Source: an uncultured Bacteroidia bacterium
GTDB lineage: Bacteria; Bacteroidota; Bacteroidia; Bacteroidales; UBA932
NCBI GenBank assembly: GCA_902762655.1
Contig: CACWOZ010000013.1
Span: forward strand, 1 to 49,448
Length of the DNA stretch: 49,448 nucleotides
Reading direction: 5' to 3'
Part shown: positions 25,826 through 33,353 of the stretch, one piece after another
How the letters are laid out: the number at the start of each line of letters is the position of its first letter
Numbering within the stretch: the first letter of the stretch is position 1
The notes under the pieces: generated by a model
Database searches by the model: none
Seen by the model: the letters and a program-made list of their open reading frames with translations, nothing else
What the model was told of the DNA's origin: nothing
Made by a program: the position numbers and the translations under genes

Positions 25826-26769
25826 AGACGGTCCTGATAACGGGAGGGATAGCCTCCGGAAAGTCCGAAGTCTGCAGATGGCTGGCCTCGAAAGGCCTGC
25901 CCGTGTATGACAGCGACTCCCGCACAAAGGCCCTCTACGACAGCGTGCCGGGGCTGAAGGCTCGCGTGGAAGAGGCCATCGGCCTGCCTTTCGCGCAGAT
26001 AGGGGTAATCTTCGAAGATGCCGCCAAGCGGGAAGCCCTGGAGGCGGTGGTGTATCCCGAGGTTCTGAAGGACTTCCTCGGATGGAGGGCCGCCCAGACG
26101 GGCCCGGTGGTGTTCTTCGAATCGGCGATAGCGCTTGAAAAACCCATCTTCGACGGCCTCTGGGACGAAGTCTGGCTGGTGCGCGCTCCGCTGGAGCAGA
26201 GGCTCGCCCGCAACCCCAGGACGGCCGCCAGGCTGGCCTCCCAAAAAGAGACCTGCGAGGAACAGGGGGATGTAGTAATAGAAAACGATTCCTCGCTGGA
26301 GGAACTGCATAAAAAAGTAGATAATTTATTGAACGATATGAAAACAGATCTCAGCAAAATCCTGTCCATTTCCGGACAGCACGGACTCTATAAGTTCCTT
26401 GCACTCAGCAGGAACAATTCTGCAATCGCAGAGGCCTTGAGCGACGGCCACCGCACGGTGTTCGACCCTCACAGCCGCATCACAACCCTCTCGGACATAG
26501 CGATTTACACCGAAGAAGGCGAATTCAAGCTCAAGGACGTGTTCCTCGCCATCAACAAGGCCCTGGACGGAAAAGAGGCTCCCACCAGCAAGTCGCCCGA
26601 GGCAGAAATCAAGGCCGTATTCGGCAAGGCCGTTCCCAACTACGACCCCGACCGCTTCTACTTCTCTCACATGAAGAAAATCCTCGACTGGTACAACGAA
26701 CTCGTCAAGTACGCTTCGCTCGACTTCGTAGAGGAGGAAGAAGAGGCTGCGGAGAATGCCGAGGCTTAA
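25822..26769 (+). CDS. coaE: Dephospho-CoA kinase fused to DUF5606
   Basis: The N-terminal ~172 residues are CoaE, the last enzyme of CoA synthesis: P-loop ITGGIASGKSEVCR, YDSDSRTKALY, VFFESAIA and the C-terminal VIENDSSLEELHKKVDNLL. Without a stop the frame continues into a DUF5606 domain (LSKILSISGQHGLYKF, SLSDIAIYT-like TLSDIAIYTEEGEF, YDPDRFYFSHMKKILDWYNELV) and an acidic tail. These are normally two adjacent genes. The junction contains an in-frame ATG at 26338, the usual DUF5606 start, so the second protein may also be made alone. Start 25822 overlaps the ybbR stop. Confidence 0.88.
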   Translation: MKTVLITGGIASGKSEVCRWLASKGLPVYDSDSRTKALYDSVPGLKARVEEAIGLPFAQIGVIFEDAAKREALEAVVYPEVLKDFLGWRAAQTGPVVFFESAIALEKPIFDGLWDEVWLVRAPLEQRLARNPRTAARLASQKETCEEQGDVVIENDSSLEELHKKVDNLLNDMKTDLSKILSISGQHGLYKFLALSRNNSAIAEALSDGHRTVFDPHSRITTLSDIAIYTEEGEFKLKDVFLAINKALDGKEAPTSKSPEAEIKAVFGKAVPNYDPDRFYFSHMKKILDWYNELVKYASLDFVEEEEEAAENAEA

Positions 26770-28054
26770 GGTAATAACCCTCGGCTGTTCCAAAAACACA
26801 GTCGACACAGAGCATCTGCTGGCCCAATTGCCGGCGGATGCTTATAACATTGTGCCTGAGGAGTTTACGGAGCGCGTTGACGTGACGCTGATAAACACCT
26901 GCGGCTTCATAGGCGACGCCAAACAGGAGAGCATAGACACGATACTTGCGGAAGTCGAGCGCAAGAAGGCGGGCCTGACCGGGAAGATACTGGTGTTCGG
27001 CTGCCTCAGTCAGAGGTATTCCGCTGAGATGCCAGGACTTATCCCGGAGGTGGACGCTTGGTTCGGCGCCCGTGACCTGGCGCCGGTAGTGCGCGCGCTC
27101 GGGGTGAAACCTTCGCATGCTCTGCGCAATTCCCGCAGGTTCGAAGGCGGCTCTTACGCATACATCAAGATTTCCGAGGGATGCGACCGTCGCTGCTCTT
27201 ATTGCGCCATTCCCTACATACGCGGAGCGCACCGGTCCGTGCCCATCGAAGATGTGGTTGCGGAGGCCCGGGAGCTGGCAGAGAGGGGAGTGAAGGAACT
27301 TATCGTAATCGCCCAGGACACAACATATTACGGGCTTGACCTTTATGGCAGGCGGGCGCTTGCGGACCTGCTCCGCGCGCTCTCGGAAGTGAGCGGAATC
27401 GAATGGATACGCCTGCATTATTCCTACCCCGAAGGCTTCCCGGAAGATGTTCTCCACGAGATGGCGGTCAACCCCAAGATCTGCAAGTACCTTGACATCC
27501 CCCTGCAGCATATCTCGGACAAGGTGCTGCACAACATGCACCGCGGGGTGACGGGGGAGTGGACGCGCAAGTTGATATACCGCCTGCGAGAGGAGATTCC
27601 CGGGGTGGTGCTGCGCACTACCGTGATTGTGGGGCATCCGGGAGAGGGACCTTCCGAGTTTGAAGAGTTGCTGGATTTTGTGCGTGAAGCGAGATTCGAG
27701 CGCCTGGGTGCGTTCAAGTACTCCGAGGAGGAAGGAACCTGGGGCGCCGCGAACCTGAAGGACGATGTGCCGGAGGAGGAGAAACAGCGCCGCTACGATG
27801 CTTTGATGGCGCTGCAGGAAGGGATCTCGGCGGAGTTCAACGCTTCGCGCGTAGGTACGGTGGTGCCCGTGCTTGCCGACGCCGTTCTGGGCGGCCGGCT
27901 GGTTTGCCGTTCGCAATACGAAAGCCCCGAGGTGGACGGAGAAATAATCGTTCGCGTGCCGGAAGGGGAGGATGCCGCGGCCTATGTGGGCAAATTCATC
28001 AACGTACGCATCCAGGAGGCCGAAGACTACGATCTTGTAGGCGAATTCGCTTGA
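26756..28054 (+). CDS. rimO: Ribosomal protein uS12 methylthiotransferase RimO
   Basis: RimO adds a methylthio group to an aspartate of ribosomal protein S12 using two iron-sulfur clusters. The 432-residue protein has the N-terminal UPF0004 domain with cysteines in LGCSKN, NTCGFI and GCLSQRY, the radical-SAM motif GCDRRCSYCAIP (CxxxCxxC) at about 142, and a C-terminal TRAM-like domain. The block GCSKNTVDTE and the YLDIPLQHISD region mark RimO rather than MiaB. It overlaps coaE-DUF5606 by 14 bp. Confidence 0.94.
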   Translation: MPRLKVITLGCSKNTVDTEHLLAQLPADAYNIVPEEFTERVDVTLINTCGFIGDAKQESIDTILAEVERKKAGLTGKILVFGCLSQRYSAEMPGLIPEVDAWFGARDLAPVVRALGVKPSHALRNSRRFEGGSYAYIKISEGCDRRCSYCAIPYIRGAHRSVPIEDVVAEARELAERGVKELIVIAQDTTYYGLDLYGRRALADLLRALSEVSGIEWIRLHYSYPEGFPEDVLHEMAVNPKICKYLDIPLQHISDKVLHNMHRGVTGEWTRKLIYRLREEIPGVVLRTTVIVGHPGEGPSEFEELLDFVREARFERLGAFKYSEEEGTWGAANLKDDVPEEEKQRRYDALMALQEGISAEFNASRVGTVVPVLADAVLGGRLVCRSQYESPEVDGEIIVRVPEGEDAAAYVGKFINVRIQEAEDYDLVGEFA

Positions 28055-28087
28055 GTTCCAATGCTTTGCATTTGGACTTGAAATATG

Positions 28088-28118
28088 TTTGACAACTGAC
28101 GGAATTTTAGTATATTTG
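28088..28118 (+). promoter_or_regulatory. Promoter of the ugd leader
   Basis: TTTG at 28088-28091, a 19-bp spacer and TATATTTG at 28111-28118: a near-perfect Bacteroidota promoter. Transcription would start near 28125, about 170 bases before the ugd ATG. Confidence 0.7.
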
Positions 28119-28122
28119 TACG

Positions 28123-28295
28123 CTTTCACCGTAAATGAAAGCTAATGGTTCACGGACTCTGCTCCTGGATAGGAGCCAGACCGAATTCAGGTGAACAACT
28201 GAAGGAACCCGAGGCTCACTCGGTCTTCGCGCGCATACGCGCAAGACACGAGGAGTCCGAGAAGTGTGCAATAACCAATAGTTATTTCCAGTAAC
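28123..28295 (+). promoter_or_regulatory. Long structured 5' leader of ugd
   Basis: The untranslated leader holds several stems: CTTTCA/TGAAAG (28123-28141), GCTCCT/AGGAGC (28161-28176), CCGAG/CTCGG (28209-28223) and GTCTT-GCGC/GCGC-AAGAC (28223-28247). Two further pairings compete with these: CGGACTC/GAGTCCG (28153-28159 with 28253-28259) against GTTCAC/GTGAAC (28148-28153 with 28191-28196), and GACCGA/TCGGTC (28179-28184 with 28220-28225). No ORF fits it and I do not recognise a known riboswitch class. Confidence 0.55.
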
Positions 28296-29549
28296 ATGAA
28301 AATTGCCGTAGCAGGGACAGGCTATGTAGGCCTTTCGATTGCAACGCTGCTATCTCAACACAACGAGGTGGTGGCTGTGGATGTGATTCCGGAAAAGGTT
28401 GAGAAGATTAACCGCCGCGAGTCTCCCATAGCCGATGCCGAAATCGAGCAGTATCTTGCAGAGAAGCCGCTTAACTTGTCCGCAACCCTGGACGGACGTT
28501 CAGCATACAAGGATGCCGATTTCGTGGTTATCGCTACCCCTACCAATTACGACCCCCAGTTGAACTTCTTCGACACTTCGCATGTGGAAGAGGTGATAGA
28601 ACTGGTGCTTGCGGTGAACCCCGAAGCCGTGATGGTTATCAAGTCCACGGTCCCCGTAGGTTATACAAAGAGCGTGTGCAAGAAGTATGGGGCGAAGATA
28701 TTATTCTCGCCCGAGTTCCTGCGCGAGAGCCGTGCTCTGTACGACAACCTGTATCCCAGCAGGATTATTGTTGGCTTTGATGCTCCAGTAATTCCGAGCG
28801 AAGCGAAGGAATCCATCGCCGGTGCTGCGAATGCTTTTGCAGAGCTGTTGAAGCAAGGATCCCTCCGTCCGGATGCACCGGTTCTTTTCATGGGCACGAC
28901 CGAAGCCGAGGCCGTTAAACTCTTTGCGAACACATATCTCGCTTTGAGGGTATCGTATTTCAACGAACTGGATACTTATGCCGAAATTAAGGGACTCGAT
29001 ACCAAGTCGATCATAGAAGGCGTCGGTCTGGATCCGAGAATCGGAACTCATTACAATAATCCTTCGTTCGGCTACGGCGGATATTGCCTTCCGAAGGATA
29101 CCAAGCAGTTGCTGGCAAATTACAATGACGTGCCGGAGAACCTGATAGGGGCAATTGTCGAAAGTAACCGTACCCGCAAAGACTTTATTGCGGACCGCGT
29201 GCTGCGTAAGGCCGGGTATTACGACTATTATAGCCGCGGTGGCTTCGATGCTTCCGCTGAGCATGAATGTGTAATCGGTGTTTATCGCCTCACCATGAAG
29301 ACAGGTTCGGACAACTTCCGCCAGAGCGCCATACAGGGCATTATGAAACGCATCAAGGCAAAAGGTGCCAAGGTGATAGTTTATGAACCTTCGCTGGAGG
29401 ATGGTTCTACTTTCTTCGGCTCTGCTGTGGTTAATAATCTGACTGCATTCAAATCACGTTGCGACGTGATTATAGCCAATCGTTATGAGAGCGTGCTGGA
29501 TGATGTCAAGGACAAAGTTTACACAAGGGACATTTTTGGAAAAGACTGA
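28296..29549 (+). CDS. ugd: UDP-glucose 6-dehydrogenase
   Basis: Ugd oxidises UDP-glucose to UDP-glucuronate for capsule and surface polysaccharide. The 417-residue protein has the NAD motif [40 protein letters not shown], the middle domain [20 protein letters not shown], and the catalytic cysteine in [14 protein letters not shown] (near 265). The C-terminal nucleotide domain ends YTRDIFGKD. The length is normal. yhcH follows 2 bp later. A decayed second copy lies at 32236-32844. Confidence 0.95.
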   Translation: MKIAVAGTGYVGLSIATLLSQHNEVVAVDVIPEKVEKINRRESPIADAEIEQYLAEKPLNLSATLDGRSAYKDADFVVIATPTNYDPQLNFFDTSHVEEVIELVLAVNPEAVMVIKSTVPVGYTKSVCKKYGAKILFSPEFLRESRALYDNLYPSRIIVGFDAPVIPSEAKESIAGAANAFAELLKQGSLRPDAPVLFMGTTEAEAVKLFANTYLALRVSYFNELDTYAEIKGLDTKSIIEGVGLDPRIGTHYNNPSFGYGGYCLPKDTKQLLANYNDVPENLIGAIVESNRTRKDFIADRVLRKAGYYDYYSRGGFDASAEHECVIGVYRLTMKTGSDNFRQSAIQGIMKRIKAKGAKVIVYEPSLEDGSTFFGSAVVNNLTAFKSRCDVIIANRYESVLDDVKDKVYTRDIFGKD

Positions 29550-29551
29550 AT

Positions 29552-30007
29552 ATGATTTACGACAACATAAAGAACATTAGGTTATACAAGGGTCTGAGTG
29601 CCGCCCTGGATACGGGATTGGACTACATCGCCGGGCTGGATGCATCGGTAGAGAACGGAACCTATATGCTGGAGAACGGCGTGAAGGCCATTGTGAGCGA
29701 GTCGATGACCAAGCCGGTCAATGAGAAAGGCTTCGAAGCACATCGCAAGTTCATCGACATCCAACTGGCACTCCGTGGCTGCGAACTGATTCGCTGCAAA
29801 CCCCTCGAATGCGTCAAGGAGACCATTCCCTACAAAGAGGAAAAGGACGCAGCCCGCTATGCTGACGAACCCGGTCTCGATGCAGTTATAGGCAATGGCT
29901 ACTTCGTTGTGGTCTGGCCCGACGATGCTCACGAACCCCTGCTGGCTGTCGACGGAAAGCCGGAGTTGGTGAAGAAAGTGGTGCTTAAGGTGCCGGTGGA
30001 GGAATAA
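29552..30007 (+). CDS. YhcH/YjgK/YiaL family protein
   Basis: A 151-residue cupin-like protein of the YhcH family (E. coli YhcH and TabA belong here), linked to sialic acid/sugar metabolism and biofilm formation. Conserved features: EAHRKFIDIQLALRG (metal-binding His/Glu/Asp region), YFVVVWPDDAHEPLLA (second metal His) and VKKVVLKVPVEE. It is 2 bp after ugd and surely cotranscribed. A 95-bp fragment of a second copy lies at 31571-31665. Confidence 0.9.
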   Translation: MIYDNIKNIRLYKGLSAALDTGLDYIAGLDASVENGTYMLENGVKAIVSESMTKPVNEKGFEAHRKFIDIQLALRGCELIRCKPLECVKETIPYKEEKDAARYADEPGLDAVIGNGYFVVVWPDDAHEPLLAVDGKPELVKKVVLKVPVEE

Positions 30008-30040
30008 ATATACAATCTCTCGTTTTAATGCCTTTTTGCT

Positions 30041-30841
30041 ATGGAGATTCACGATATTTTAGGAATAGAACCTATCGGGCAAGCAGGCTTGAAAGTTACA
30101 GAATCTGCAATTAATGGCGTTTCCTCATTTCTTAATGCCGTATTCAAGCCAGGATTGGAGGAGATTGGCTTTATGTTTAAGGATAGAATTCGATTTTGGC
30201 GTCTGAATAATATCCTTCGCATGCTTGAGAAATCAAAAGAAAGGTTGAGTTTTGATGGTCAACAATTGAATTTGACAGCTAATCCAAGAGTTGGTTTGTC
30301 AATAATGGATAGCTGTTCTATGGTTGATAATGATGAACTACAAGATTTATGGGCAGGTCTATTTGTGTCGTCTTGTACTCCGGATGGTGCGGATGATAGC
30401 AATATGATTTTTGTGGATTTGCTTAAGCGTATGAGTTCTATACAGGCAAGAATTGTTGATTATGCATGTAGGGAATGCAAGAAGGTTCTTTATCCTAATG
30501 GGCTTATACTTGCTAAGGAACTGATAATTCCTTTTGATGAATTGAAGAACGTTGCTCTCTGTGGTAATCTTTATCGTTTGGATAACGAATTAGATCATAT
30601 GCGATCAATAGAACTGTTGGTTACTGGTGGTGATTTCTCCGATGGCGGTGGTTTTTCAGCATCCGACAGTTTAAATGCAAATATCACTCCCGGGCCTCTG
30701 GCCCTGGCTCTTTATTTAAAAACTCATTCCACAGGTTCGAATCCAGTTGACTTTTGGGGGGAAAGTGTTGTCTCGAGCGAAGATGTGGACGCACAAGTTG
30801 AATCTGCAAAACAAGACCCGTTGGTGGTAGGGGAGCCATAA
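30041..30841 (+). CDS. Abi-alpha (DUF4393)-like protein
   Basis: A 266-residue protein that fits DUF4393, now called Abi-alpha after abortive phage infection. The match is the middle block LTANPRVGLSIMDSCSMVDN, ELQDLWAGLFVSSC, and IFVDLLKRMSSIQARIVDY, which resembles the family pattern of a helical domain with D-x-E-L-x-x-x-W-A. The N-terminus is helical; the C-terminus is acidic and unlike known domains. Base composition is clearly more A+T-rich than ugd and yhcH just before it, marking the start of accessory DNA. Phage defence is inferred from family only. Confidence 0.6.
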   Translation: MEIHDILGIEPIGQAGLKVTESAINGVSSFLNAVFKPGLEEIGFMFKDRIRFWRLNNILRMLEKSKERLSFDGQQLNLTANPRVGLSIMDSCSMVDNDELQDLWAGLFVSSCTPDGADDSNMIFVDLLKRMSSIQARIVDYACRECKKVLYPNGLILAKELIIPFDELKNVALCGNLYRLDNELDHMRSIELLVTGGDFSDGGGFSASDSLNANITPGPLALALYLKTHSTGSNPVDFWGESVVSSEDVDAQVESAKQDPLVVGEP

Positions 30842-30862
30842 GCACAAGTAGTTTAAACTATT

Positions 30863-31330
30863 ATGACACAACTATCCGAAAAAGAGCACAATGCGCAGAT
30901 GGCGAATATGAAGGCGTTTGATGAACAAATGCCTTCTGTGGGTATATTCTGGTATGATACTCAAGAGCATACTCTGTTTGGTGTCTGTAAGAAAGAGTTG
31001 ACACCCCGCGAAGTGGAGGAGGCTGCGGATAAAGGTGTGCCATTCATAAACTACCCGAAACTACATCGCCAAGTATGGGCGAAAGAGTACTTCCGTGCGC
31101 AGGCCCAGCATAAAGATACCAAGTTCAAAGGCGACTATACGCAGGTGCCACGCGGAAGAGTGGCTTGGACAATTGACAAGTTTATTGTTCTTGTAGGAAA
31201 GTGGGCAGAACCTTTGCAGGAAGAACTGACGGAACTGATAGAAAAAGAGTTCGCCCTTCCTTATTTTGAATTTGTTTACGATGAACACTGGGACCTTGGC
31301 CATGGTTGGAGCGGGGATATGCCAAGATAG
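30863..31330 (+). CDS. Conserved hypothetical protein, 155 residues
   Basis: I do not recognise a named family. The protein is soluble, with an alpha/beta pattern: VGIFWYDTQEHTLFGVCKKE (a beta hairpin), TPREVEEAADKG, HRQVWAKEYFRAQAQ, VPRGRVAWTIDKFIVLVGKW and the unusual aromatic C-terminus YFEFVYDEHWDLGHGWSGD. The composition sits between the core and the A+T-rich neighbours. It follows the Abi-alpha-like gene by 21 bp. The conserved H/E/D-rich end could bind metal, but nothing more can be said. Confidence 0.5.
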   Translation: MTQLSEKEHNAQMANMKAFDEQMPSVGIFWYDTQEHTLFGVCKKELTPREVEEAADKGVPFINYPKLHRQVWAKEYFRAQAQHKDTKFKGDYTQVPRGRVAWTIDKFIVLVGKWAEPLQEELTELIEKEFALPYFEFVYDEHWDLGHGWSGDMPR

Positions 31331-31344
31331 AAATAGATGGAAAA

Positions 31345-31570
31345 ATGACAGCGAAGGAACTGATAGATAAACTGTCTGGAATGGATCCTGATACAGAGGT
31401 TATATAGATATAACCACCATTCTGGGTTCAGAACTTAAATCAAGGACTTCAGCACGAGACTTTGCGAAGTATCTCCATAATATGCAGATTCGTGATGCGC
31501 TGGTGGATTTTGCACGTGTAAAGTCGACAACACGCAGTTTTATGGATGAGTTTTATCACCTTTTGGTAAG
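31345..31570 (+). pseudogene. Fragments of two small genes, one STAS-like (DUF4325)
   Basis: ATG at 31345 opens a 20-codon reading (MTAKELIDKLSGMDPDTEVI) that stops at once; it resembles the start of a common small protein. From 31407 another frame without a start reads ITTILGSELKSRTSARDF, then ALVDFARVKSTTRSFMDEFYHL, the pattern of the STAS-like DUF4325 domain found next to ATPases. It ends by running into the yhcH fragment at about 31571. Both are remnants. Confidence 0.55.
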
Positions 31571-31665
31571 TCTGGCCCGACGACGCCCACGAACCCCTGC
31601 TGGCTGTTGACGGCAAGCCGGAGCTGGTGAAGAAAGTGGTGCTTAAGGTGCCGGTGGGGAAGTAA
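31571..31665 (+). pseudogene. 3' fragment of a second yhcH
   Basis: 95 bp from TCTGGCCCGACGAC to TAA match the last 95 bp of yhcH (29913-30007) with few changes, and encode WPDDAHEPLLAVDGKPELVKK. The 5' part is absent and fused to the STAS-like fragment. Confidence 0.85.
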
Positions 31666-31713
31666 AAGGGTTTAAAGGTATTTATGAATAGTCATTTTCA
31701 AACATTATTTTAT

Positions 31714-32220
31714 ATGAAAAAGATAATTGCTTTTGTTATTATGGCATGTTTTCTTTCTTTCGGCTGCTCGGCTCAGCCTAATGTAGACAATTCAGTCAAA
31801 GGTGGTCTCGAACTTGACAAGTATCTTGGCGACTGGTACGAAATCGCCCGTTTCGACCATCCCTTCGAGCGTGGTATTCAGTTCGCCAAGGCAAATTACA
31901 CACTTCGCGAAGACGGAAAAGTCGCTGTGCTGAACACCGGCATAAAAGACGGTAAACCCAAAGATGCCAAAGGAAAGGCAAAACTAACCGACAACCCGCG
32001 CATCCTCCGCGTTTCATTCTTCGGCCCATTCTATGGCGACTATCGCATCATGCTCATTGATCCTGACTACAAATGGGTCCTGGTGGGCGGAAGCAACGAT
32101 AAATTCCTCTGGATACTCTCCCGTACCCCAAAACTCGAAGACTCTGTCCGTGAGACTATCCTCGCTGAGGCCACCCGCCGCGGCTACGATGTAGGTAAAC
32201 TGATTTGGGTGGAGCAGTAA
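31714..32220 (+). CDS. Lipocalin (Blc-like), probable lipoprotein
   Basis: A 168-residue bacterial lipocalin related to Blc, which binds fatty acids or lysophospholipids at the outer membrane. Signal and lipobox: FVIMACFLSFGCSAQ (Cys near 18). Lipocalin motifs: YLGDWYEIARFDHPFERG, NYTLREDGKVAVLNTG, FFGPFYGDYRIM, WVLVGGSNDKFLWILSR. The length is normal and the frame intact, although it sits between two broken genes. ATG 31714 is preferred over 31684 because it begins the signal peptide directly. Confidence 0.92.
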   Translation: MKKIIAFVIMACFLSFGCSAQPNVDNSVKGGLELDKYLGDWYEIARFDHPFERGIQFAKANYTLREDGKVAVLNTGIKDGKPKDAKGKAKLTDNPRILRVSFFGPFYGDYRIMLIDPDYKWVLVGGSNDKFLWILSRTPKLEDSVRETILAEATRRGYDVGKLIWVEQ

Positions 32221-32235
32221 GCATTATTGGGAAAC

Positions 32236-32844
32236 TGGAGAAAAACCTGGACCTGACCACCCACGTGGAGGAAGTGATAGACCTTGTGCTGAAGGTGAAC
32301 CCGGATGCGGTGATGGTCATCAAGTCTACCATTCCGGTAGGTTAAGAAGTTCAACCTGATTTTTTCGCCGGAGTTCCTGCGCGAGAGCAAGGCCCTGTAT
32401 GTAATCTCTATCCCAGCAGGATCCTCATCGGGTAAGATGTGCCGGAGAACCTTATCAGGGCCATTGAATAGCACCCGTAAGGATTACATCGCAGACCGTG
32501 TTCTGGAGAAGGCCGGTTACTACACTGCCTCCAGTGCATATGATGCAGTGAAGGAGAGGGAAGTGGTAGTTGGCGTGTTCCGCCTAACTATGAAATCCAA
32601 CTCCGACAACTTTCGCCAGTCCGCCATCCAGGGCATAATGAAACGCATCAAGGCCAAAGGCGCCAAGGTGATTATCTACGAGCCCACGCTGGAAGAAGGA
32701 ACCACCTTCTTCGGCTCCCGCGTGGTGAATGATCTGACTGCCTTCAAGGCCCAAGCTGACGCGATAATCGCCAACAGGTATGATGCGGCGCTGGATGATG
32801 TGCAGGGGAAGGTTTATACGAGGGATATTTTTAAGAGGGACTGA
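32236..32844 (+). pseudogene. Decayed second copy of ugd
   Basis: Pieces of Ugd appear in the right order: THVEEVIDLVLKVNPDAV and VIKSTIPVG, then [13 protein letters not shown], then LYPSRILIG, then [10 protein letters not shown], and finally about 128 intact C-terminal residues ([18 protein letters not shown] to YTRDIFKRD). Between them are deletions (about 15, a few, about 350 and about 10 bp by comparison with 28296-29549) and stops. The last 408 bp remain an open frame but lack the NAD domain and catalytic Cys, so no enzyme is possible. Confidence 0.88.
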
Positions 32845-32901
32845 GTATGAATAATTATCTTCTTGTCTATGGTAATAATTTAGGTGTCTTACGCTGAAAT
32901 A

Positions 32902-32920
32902 AGTTGACACAAAGTCAACT
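32902..32920. promoter_or_regulatory. Palindrome immediately before the HTH gene
   Basis: AGTTGAC-ACAAA-GTCAACT, a perfect 7-bp inverted repeat ending 3 bp before the ATG at 32924. The position suits an operator for autoregulation or a transposon end. Confidence 0.5.
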
Positions 32921-32923
32921 AAA

Positions 32924-33127
32924 ATGACAGATCAAACTCACAAAACGCCAAGTGGAAGGAACTACTTAGGTCGATCAAATCGGGAGGCGATTCTCCGGGA
33001 GTATCATCTTGAAGGAATAAGCCAAGTGGATCTTGCCAAGAAGTACAATGTCTCGTGGCAGCAAGTTCATCGCATTATTCTTAAATTTGCAACGGCAAAC
33101 CAAAGTGACGGCTCTGCATTAGAGTAA
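32924..33127 (+). CDS. Small helix-turn-helix protein
   Basis: A 67-residue protein with a single homeodomain-like helix-turn-helix (NREAILREYHLEGISQVDLAKKY, NVSWQQVHRIILKF). It resembles the N-terminal DNA-binding domain of transposases or a tiny stand-alone regulator. No catalytic domain follows, so if it was part of an insertion sequence only this piece remains. The palindrome just upstream favours a self-acting regulator, and the KAP gene lies 226 bp downstream. Confidence 0.5.
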   Translation: MTDQTHKTPSGRNYLGRSNREAILREYHLEGISQVDLAKKYNVSWQQVHRIILKFATANQSDGSALE

Positions 33128-33353
33128 ACAAAAATCAGTCGTGGGAAATGAGGCTGACAACGAAAACCAGTCCCAAATCAAACGGCAGTCAACGTAAAAC
33201 AGTTCTAAATCATTAACCCGTCAACTTGGATCAGTCGTAAGACAGAAATCTGACAACCAAAATCAGCAAATTACACAGCAAATTACAGGCTTACTCGGGA
33301 GTAAGGCAGTAAGCAGCCTGAAAGGAGGCTAAAGCGAGAGACAATAGCGAAAT
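33128..33353 (+). repeat. Non-coding stretch with an imperfect ~45-bp direct repeat
   Basis: The segments starting at 33130 and 33232 share ATCAGTCG, then a variable 12 bases, then CTGACAAC-n-AAAA-n-CAG. A shorter tandem repeat, GCAAATTACA, occurs twice near 33265-33290. There is no ORF. The stretch separates the small HTH gene from the KAP gene and may hold operators of the HTH protein. Confidence 0.45.

Noticed and set aside
26705-28129. 474-residue minus-strand open frame
   Set aside because: Antisense to rimO, which has all cluster-binding cysteines in the plus frame.
32437-32844. 135-residue open frame as a functional protein
   Set aside because: It is the C-terminal end of a decayed ugd and lacks the NAD domain and catalytic Cys.
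32924-33127. Complete insertion sequence around the small HTH gene
   Set aside because: No transposase catalytic domain and no matching terminal repeats were found; only a DNA-binding domain is present.
33128-33353. Possible CRISPR-like array from short repeats before the KAP gene
   Set aside because: Only two imperfect copies about 102 bp apart, no regular spacers and no cas genes.
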